Source of the DNA: Spirosoma aureum
GTDB taxonomy: Bacteria > Bacteroidota > Bacteroidia > Cytophagales > Spirosomataceae
NCBI RefSeq assembly: GCF_011604685.1
Contig: NZ_CP050063.1
Coordinates: 6,799,001-6,863,000, forward strand
Direction: 5' to 3'
DNA length: 64,000 bases
Both the position numbers and the translations under genes were made by a program. This document shows positions 60,785 to 64,000 of this stretch, one piece after another (positions within the stretch are counted from its first letter, which is position 1; each line of letters opens with the position of its first letter). The notes under the pieces are model-generated. The model was not told the DNA's origin and ran no database searches. It saw only the letters and a program-made list of their open reading frames with translations.

Positions 60785-61261
60785 ATGGCAAAGCAACACA
60801 CCTACGCGTTAACCACTCAATGGACTGGCAATAAAGGCGAGGGAACCGCGAATTACCGGGCATACGACAGAGATCATATTGTATCGGCCGAAAACAAACC
60901 CGACATTCCAGCCTCATCGGACCCGTCGTTTCGGGGTAATAAAAGCCGATACAATCCGGAAGAATTGCTTGTTGCTTCGCTGTCAAGCTGCCATATGCTC
61001 TGGTACCTGCATTTGTGTGCCGAAGCAGGCGTTGTTGTTGTCGACTATACAGATCAGGCAACAGGAACAATGATAGAGACACCAGACGGTGGTGGCCATT
61101 TCAGTGAAGTAACGCTTTCGCCAGCTGTACTTGTCACCCACGAATCAATGATTGCCAAAGCCAACGAGTTGCATCATCAGGCCAACAAATTATGCTTTAT
61201 TGCCAATTCCTGTAATTTCCCGGTTTATCATAAACCCATCTGTAGAGTCGCAGAAAAATAA
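60785..61261 (+). CDS. OsmC family peroxide-reducing protein
   Basis: The 158-residue protein is an OsmC/Ohr-like fold with the catalytic peroxidatic Cys in LSSCHMLWYLHLCAEAGV (near residue 69) and the second Cys in NSCNFPVYH near residue 140. These residues reduce organic hydroperoxides using a lipoyl or thioredoxin-like donor. It starts 12 bases after PaiB and is followed by a hairpin. The length is of the short OsmC type rather than Ohr. Confidence 0.92.
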   Translation: MAKQHTYALTTQWTGNKGEGTANYRAYDRDHIVSAENKPDIPASSDPSFRGNKSRYNPEELLVASLSSCHMLWYLHLCAEAGVVVVDYTDQATGTMIETPDGGGHFSEVTLSPAVLVTHESMIAKANELHHQANKLCFIANSCNFPVYHKPICRVAEK

Positions 61262-61302
61262 TCATTCCAGAATACATACCAGTCATGAATGTGGTTAATT
61301 AG

Positions 61303-61351
61303 AAACCGATAAGCTGGTCCGCCGGTGCGGTTTTTAAAACCTTATCGGTTT
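61303..61351. terminator. Inverted repeat with embedded GC-rich hairpin after osmC
   Basis: Arms aaaccgataag (61303-61313) and cttatcggttt (61341-61351) are perfect complements. The loop contains ggtccgccggtgcggt (61316-61331), nearly the same word as at 60031. It follows the OsmC stop and can terminate that message. Confidence 0.65.
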
Positions 61352-61475
61352 AAATGGGCCGACCAATAAGTATGGCTACAGACTAAATCCAGGAAAAGAA
61401 AGAAATGTAAATTTTGTATTCATTTGGGCTGAAAAAAGTATAAAACGACAGCAAATTTTAGTGATCGACGAGCAG

Positions 61476-61904
61476 CTAATCCGGAACGATCGAATCGAGG
61501 GAAATACCATTCACCTCGGTCGTCGAGCCATTATCGTTGTCAAACAGTTTCCGATAAATTTTTTGAATTGCCGCCCACCGACGACGCGAAACCGGCAGCA
61601 CATCACCCGAATGCAGATAAACCAGTCCGGTATTGTCCGGCTGGACAGGTCCCAGATAAGCTATGTACTGGAGGTTGATGATGCAGTTGCGATGAGTCCG
61701 TATGAACCACTCTCTAGGCAACTGGGGTTCGTAATATTTTAAGGTGCGGGGAAGAAGCATCCGTTGCCCATCTTTCCAGTGAAGCCAGCTGTAGTTACCG
61801 GTGGCCTGTAAAAACATGAGATCAGCAATCGGACGGCTAATTTTGCCCGTTTTATGGGCGTGCATTTTGAGCATGTCTCCGGGTTGTAGGAGCGACTGTT
61901 TCAT
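61476..61904 (-). CDS. LytTR DNA-binding domain protein without receiver
   Basis: The frame opens at 62024, but the ATG at 61904 (MKQSLLQPGDMLKMHAH) is the better start because the region before it holds a conserved promoter element. The 142-residue protein is a single LytTR domain, with LMFLQATGNYSWLHWKDGQR, PREWFIRTHRNCIINLQYIAYL and GDVLPVSRRRW. LytTR proteins bind DNA with strands, and most have a receiver, but this one has none. It may be regulated by other means. It shares an upstream element with the sigma gene that follows it. Confidence 0.88.
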   Translation of the reverse strand: MKQSLLQPGDMLKMHAHKTGKISRPIADLMFLQATGNYSWLHWKDGQRMLLPRTLKYYEPQLPREWFIRTHRNCIINLQYIAYLGPVQPDNTGLVYLHSGDVLPVSRRRWAAIQKIYRKLFDNDNGSTTEVNGISLDSIVPD

Positions 61905-61991
61905 AACATACAAAAAAAAGGAAGGTTGAAAAGAATCGTCGAGTAAATTGAGGGCTTGAAATTGGCTGCTAAATAAAGTCAATCTATATAC

Positions 61992-62035
61992 GTCTGCTAC
62001 CACAAGTGTTGCAATCTTTAACACTCATGTTACAT
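61992..62035 (-). promoter_or_regulatory. Conserved 44-bp element upstream of the LytTR gene
   Basis: This stretch is 35/44 identical to 62749-62792, in the same orientation and at a similar distance (about 90-105 bases) from the next start codon. On the minus strand it holds atgtaacat and tgcaac, the latter 15 bases before cgtat, a layout like an ECF -35/-10 promoter. This copy would drive the LytTR gene. Confidence 0.6.
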
Positions 62036-62065
62036 TTCGCTATTTTATTCATATTGACTGAGTTA

Positions 62066-62644
62066 TTAGTAATCTATACCAGTCTGTATTGCCTGTAGTT
62101 TATCACGCGTTCTCTTCAGACGCATCTTTACCGCACTTTCCGACAATTTGTAGTGTTCGCTGAGGTCTCGAATTGATAAGCCCTGTTCATACTTAAGTCG
62201 AAGTAAGGTTAGCTCCTCGTCGGGTAATTTCATAAGGGCCAGTTCCTGAGCTTGTATCCGCCGTTCAACCACCTCCTTCAGGCGTATACCTGGTATGCCA
62301 TCAATCAGCTCCTCGTCCGATAGCGTATCCGATAAATCATAGGACAAGGGCTCGGTTTTAAGCTGCTTGTTTAACCGAAGCCGATCCAGACAATAATGGT
62401 ATGAAATGGCGTACAGCCAGGTAGAAAACGAGGAGCGGTTCTGGAAGGAGTTCAACTTGGCAAATACCTTGATGAAGATGTCCTGAGTATAGTCCTGAGC
62501 GTCGGCAGAATCATTAGTCATAGCCAGGCAGGTCCGATACACTTTATGGGCATATTGATTATAGAGTACTTCAAAGCTGTTGTCAGAATAACTGGTCTGA
62601 AACGTATCGATTATCTGGTTGTCGGCTGAACGTTTTTTTTTCAT
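62066..62644 (-). CDS. RNA polymerase ECF sigma factor
   Basis: The 192-residue protein is an ECF sigma factor: region 2 in FEVLYNQYAHKVYRTCLAMT, DAQDYTQDIFIKVFAKL, SSFSTWLYAISYHYCLDRLR; region 4 in LPDEELTLLRLKYEQG, LSIRDLSEHYKLSESAVKMRL. A basic start (MKKKRSADNQII) precedes region 2. No anti-sigma factor is next to it, so its control is not evident. It lies between the LytTR gene and the hybrid kinase gene, all on the minus strand, and both its own and the LytTR upstream regions hold the same 44-bp element, which suggests autoregulation. Confidence 0.93.
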   Translation of the reverse strand: MKKKRSADNQIIDTFQTSYSDNSFEVLYNQYAHKVYRTCLAMTNDSADAQDYTQDIFIKVFAKLNSFQNRSSFSTWLYAISYHYCLDRLRLNKQLKTEPLSYDLSDTLSDEELIDGIPGIRLKEVVERRIQAQELALMKLPDEELTLLRLKYEQGLSIRDLSEHYKLSESAVKMRLKRTRDKLQAIQTGIDY

Positions 62645-62748
62645 GGTGGCAGAAAAATTCTATAAAGTGAGTCAGTAGAAGACATGAAGCGATTCAATGG
62701 ATCAATCAACCCTGTCAATAAGTCCGCAAGTTGCGGCACTGATGATTG

Positions 62749-62792
62749 GCCTGCTAACACACTCGTTGCATTCATTAGCACTTATGTTACAT
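62749..62792 (-). promoter_or_regulatory. Conserved 44-bp element upstream of the ECF sigma gene
   Basis: This is the second copy of the element at 61992, about 105 bases before the sigma start. It shares atgtaacat, tgcaac and tagcag in order and spacing. The base sequence at the supposed -10 is less like the consensus than in the other copy. Confidence 0.6.
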
Positions 62793-62801
62793 GACAATAA
62801 A

Positions 62802-62823
62802 AAAGCCCGGAAATCCGGGCTTT
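62802..62823. terminator. Terminator after the hybrid kinase gene
   Basis: A 10-bp stem (aaagcccgga and tccgggcttt) has a tight loop and runs of A and T on either side. It ends the minus-strand kinase message. Confidence 0.85.
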
Positions 62824-62852
62824 AATGGCAAAACTATGTTCTGTGAACAGGC

Positions 62853-64000
62853 TTAACCCAACGTTGATGTGGGCTTGCCATATTGGGAAGGCAACACGCC
62901 ATAACGCTCCTGAAACACTTTGGCAAAGTAAGACAGATTGTCGAAACCAACTGAATAAGCAACCTGGGTTACGTTCTGTTGGCCTTCGGTCAGTAGTTCG
63001 GCGGCTCTGGCAAGCCGGATATCCCGGATAAAGGAGGTAGCAGGTTTGTTGGTTAACGCTTTGAGTTTACGGTGAAGTTGCACCCGGCTTAGATTGGCTG
63101 CATCGGCCAGTTCCTCAACGGTAAATCCGGTATTATCTATTTGCGGAATAACAAGCGCCGTCAGCCGGTCGATAAACTGCTGTTCAGCCGTTAATGGAGC
63201 CGGAATGTTTATCTGGCTATCCGGAGTGGGCTGGCTCGAAGAAAACCATTGGTACAGGCGTTCGCGCTGCCCGATCAGATTGCGTACTCTGACCTGAATT
63301 TCAGACCGGTTGAATGGCTTGGTCAGGTAGTCATCGGCTCCTAGTTTAAAGCCTGCAATTCGGTCTTCGACAGTAGCTTTGGCCGTCAGCATGATCACAG
63401 GAATATGACTGGTAGCTGGCTGCATTTTCAGGGCTTCACAGAAGCCAAATCCATCGAGCCGGGGCATCATCAGGTCGCAGATAACAATGTCAGGCAGTGT
63501 AGTGGTCGCTTTTTCGAGGCCGTCCTGTCCATCAATGGCTTCTATGATCTGATAATCCTGCTCAAAAATGCTACGTACATACGACCGGATGTCTGCGTTA
63601 TCGTCGATGATCAGCAGAATGTTAGCAGTTCCAGGCGCGGAGGGGTCCAGATTCCCGGTTTCCGCTGGTATGGATACGGATGCAATAGGAGCTGACAGAG
63701 CGAGTTCAGTCCAGGATGTCGGCGTCCTATCGATCGTCATCAGCGGCAGTGCAACCGTAAAGGTAGTACCAAGCCCTTCAGCGCTGACAACGTCGATCGT
63801 ACCATTCAGCACCCTGACCAGTTCATTGACCAGTGCCAGCCCAATACCGGTGCCTTCGTACGTACGATTTAGCTTGCCATCGACCTGATAAAATCGGTTG
63901 AAAATATTAGGCACATGTTCGGGCGGAATGCCAATACCGGTATCCTGAATCGTTACCAGCAATTGACTCACAGCCCCTTCGCCAGGATAATGCAGGTCCA
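62853..64000 (-). CDS. Hybrid histidine kinase/response regulator with AraC output, 5-prime part cut
   Basis: The minus-strand frame stays open to the right edge at 64000, so this is the C-terminal about 382 residues of a longer protein. In order it has the end of the ATPase domain (IQDTGIGIPPEH, GTGIGLALVNELV), a receiver domain (LLIIDDNADIRSYV, phospho-Asp in DIVICDLMMPRLDG, Lys in YLTKPFN), and an AraC-type DNA-binding domain (NLSRVQLHRKLKALTN and YFAKVFQERYGVLPSQY). This layout is the Bacteroidota one-protein two-component system, which usually senses a signal through an N-terminal propeller or other domain. The sensing part and the target genes lie outside the window. Confidence 0.95.
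   Translation of the reverse strand, partial: DLHYPGEGAVSQLLVTIQDTGIGIPPEHVPNIFNRFYQVDGKLNRTYEGTGIGLALVNELVRVLNGTIDVVSAEGLGTTFTVALPLMTIDRTPTSWTELALSAPIASVSIPAETGNLDPSAPGTANILLIIDDNADIRSYVRSIFEQDYQIIEAIDGQDGLEKATTTLPDIVICDLMMPRLDGFGFCEALKMQPATSHIPVIMLTAKATVEDRIAGFKLGADDYLTKPFNRSEIQVRVRNLIGQRERLYQWFSSSQPTPDSQINIPAPLTAEQQFIDRLTALVIPQIDNTGFTVEELADAANLSRVQLHRKLKALTNKPATSFIRDIRLARAAELLTEGQQNVTQVAYSVGFDNLSYFAKVFQERYGVLPSQYGKPTSTLG

Noticed and set aside
1..64000. CRISPR arrays, tRNA, rRNA, prophage or intact insertion sequences
   Set aside because: No regularly spaced repeats, cloverleaf, ribosomal RNA, transposase, integrase or structural phage genes were found on either strand.

Overview
The window looks like chromosome from a Bacteroidota bacterium of the Cytophagales, most likely Spirosoma or a close relative. 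The signs are moderate GC, a SusC/SusD pair driven by an ECF sigma factor and FecR, promoters of the TAnnTTTG type, a PadR gene followed by tandem permeases with an N-terminal 'permease prefix' domain, a B12 riboswitch in front of a BtuB-type receptor, and many Sec or lipoprotein signal peptides. No rRNA, tRNA, CRISPR array, phage or intact insertion sequence was seen. All assignments come from reading the sequence; no search was run.

Layout. 1-7.5 kb: a GMC oxidoreductase (cut by the left edge) with its small gluconate-dehydrogenase-type partner, a Na+/H+ antiporter, an exported alditol-oxidase-like flavoprotein, an NTF2-like protein, thioredoxin, a DUF1684 protein and an SDR. 7.8-19 kb: PadR followed by four tandem 890-900 aa FtsX/MacB-type permeases with no ATPase gene. 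The last copies arose by duplication of a gene-plus-spacer unit. 19-24.4 kb: a GH92 mannosidase and an active/inactive M16 protease pair. 24.5-31 kb: a B12 locus made of riboswitch, BtuB, DUF6580 membrane protein, a BtuF-like protein without a signal peptide, CobU, a PP-loop ATPase and a surface beta-propeller lipoprotein resembling BtuG. 31-35 kb: M20 peptidase, a small tyrosine phosphatase and a subtilisin-like lipoprotein. 35.2-44.2 kb: a decayed copy of the NrdA C-terminus, then an ECF sigma/FecR/SusC/SusD/sulfatase locus. 44.4-49.2 kb: class I ribonucleotide reductase alpha, ribosomal protein L31 type B and three small unknown genes. 49.4-52.2 kb: lutABC. 52.5-57.1 kb: a DUF4386 membrane protein, a small barrel-like protein, a Crp-type regulator, then a split Ada-type DNA-repair group (AraC-methyltransferase, 2OG-Fe(II) oxygenase, stand-alone Ada metal-binding domain) and a Uma2 protein. 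57.1-61.3 kb: a MocR regulator divergent from a flavin-split-barrel protein, LysE exporter, PaiB and OsmC. 61.5-64 kb: a LytTR protein, an ECF sigma factor and a hybrid histidine kinase cut by the right edge.

The most notable points are: the B12 locus, which pairs a BtuG-like surface protein with a cytosolic BtuF-like protein and no BtuCD; the split Ada system with a lost zinc ligand; a CATTAGGGTA...GTATC element placed identically before the sigma gene and before susC; a 44-bp element shared by the LytTR and sigma genes at the right end; the nrdA tail remnant; the permease array with its highly conserved spacer; and a 36-bp-arm palindrome that contains the stop codons of two convergent genes.
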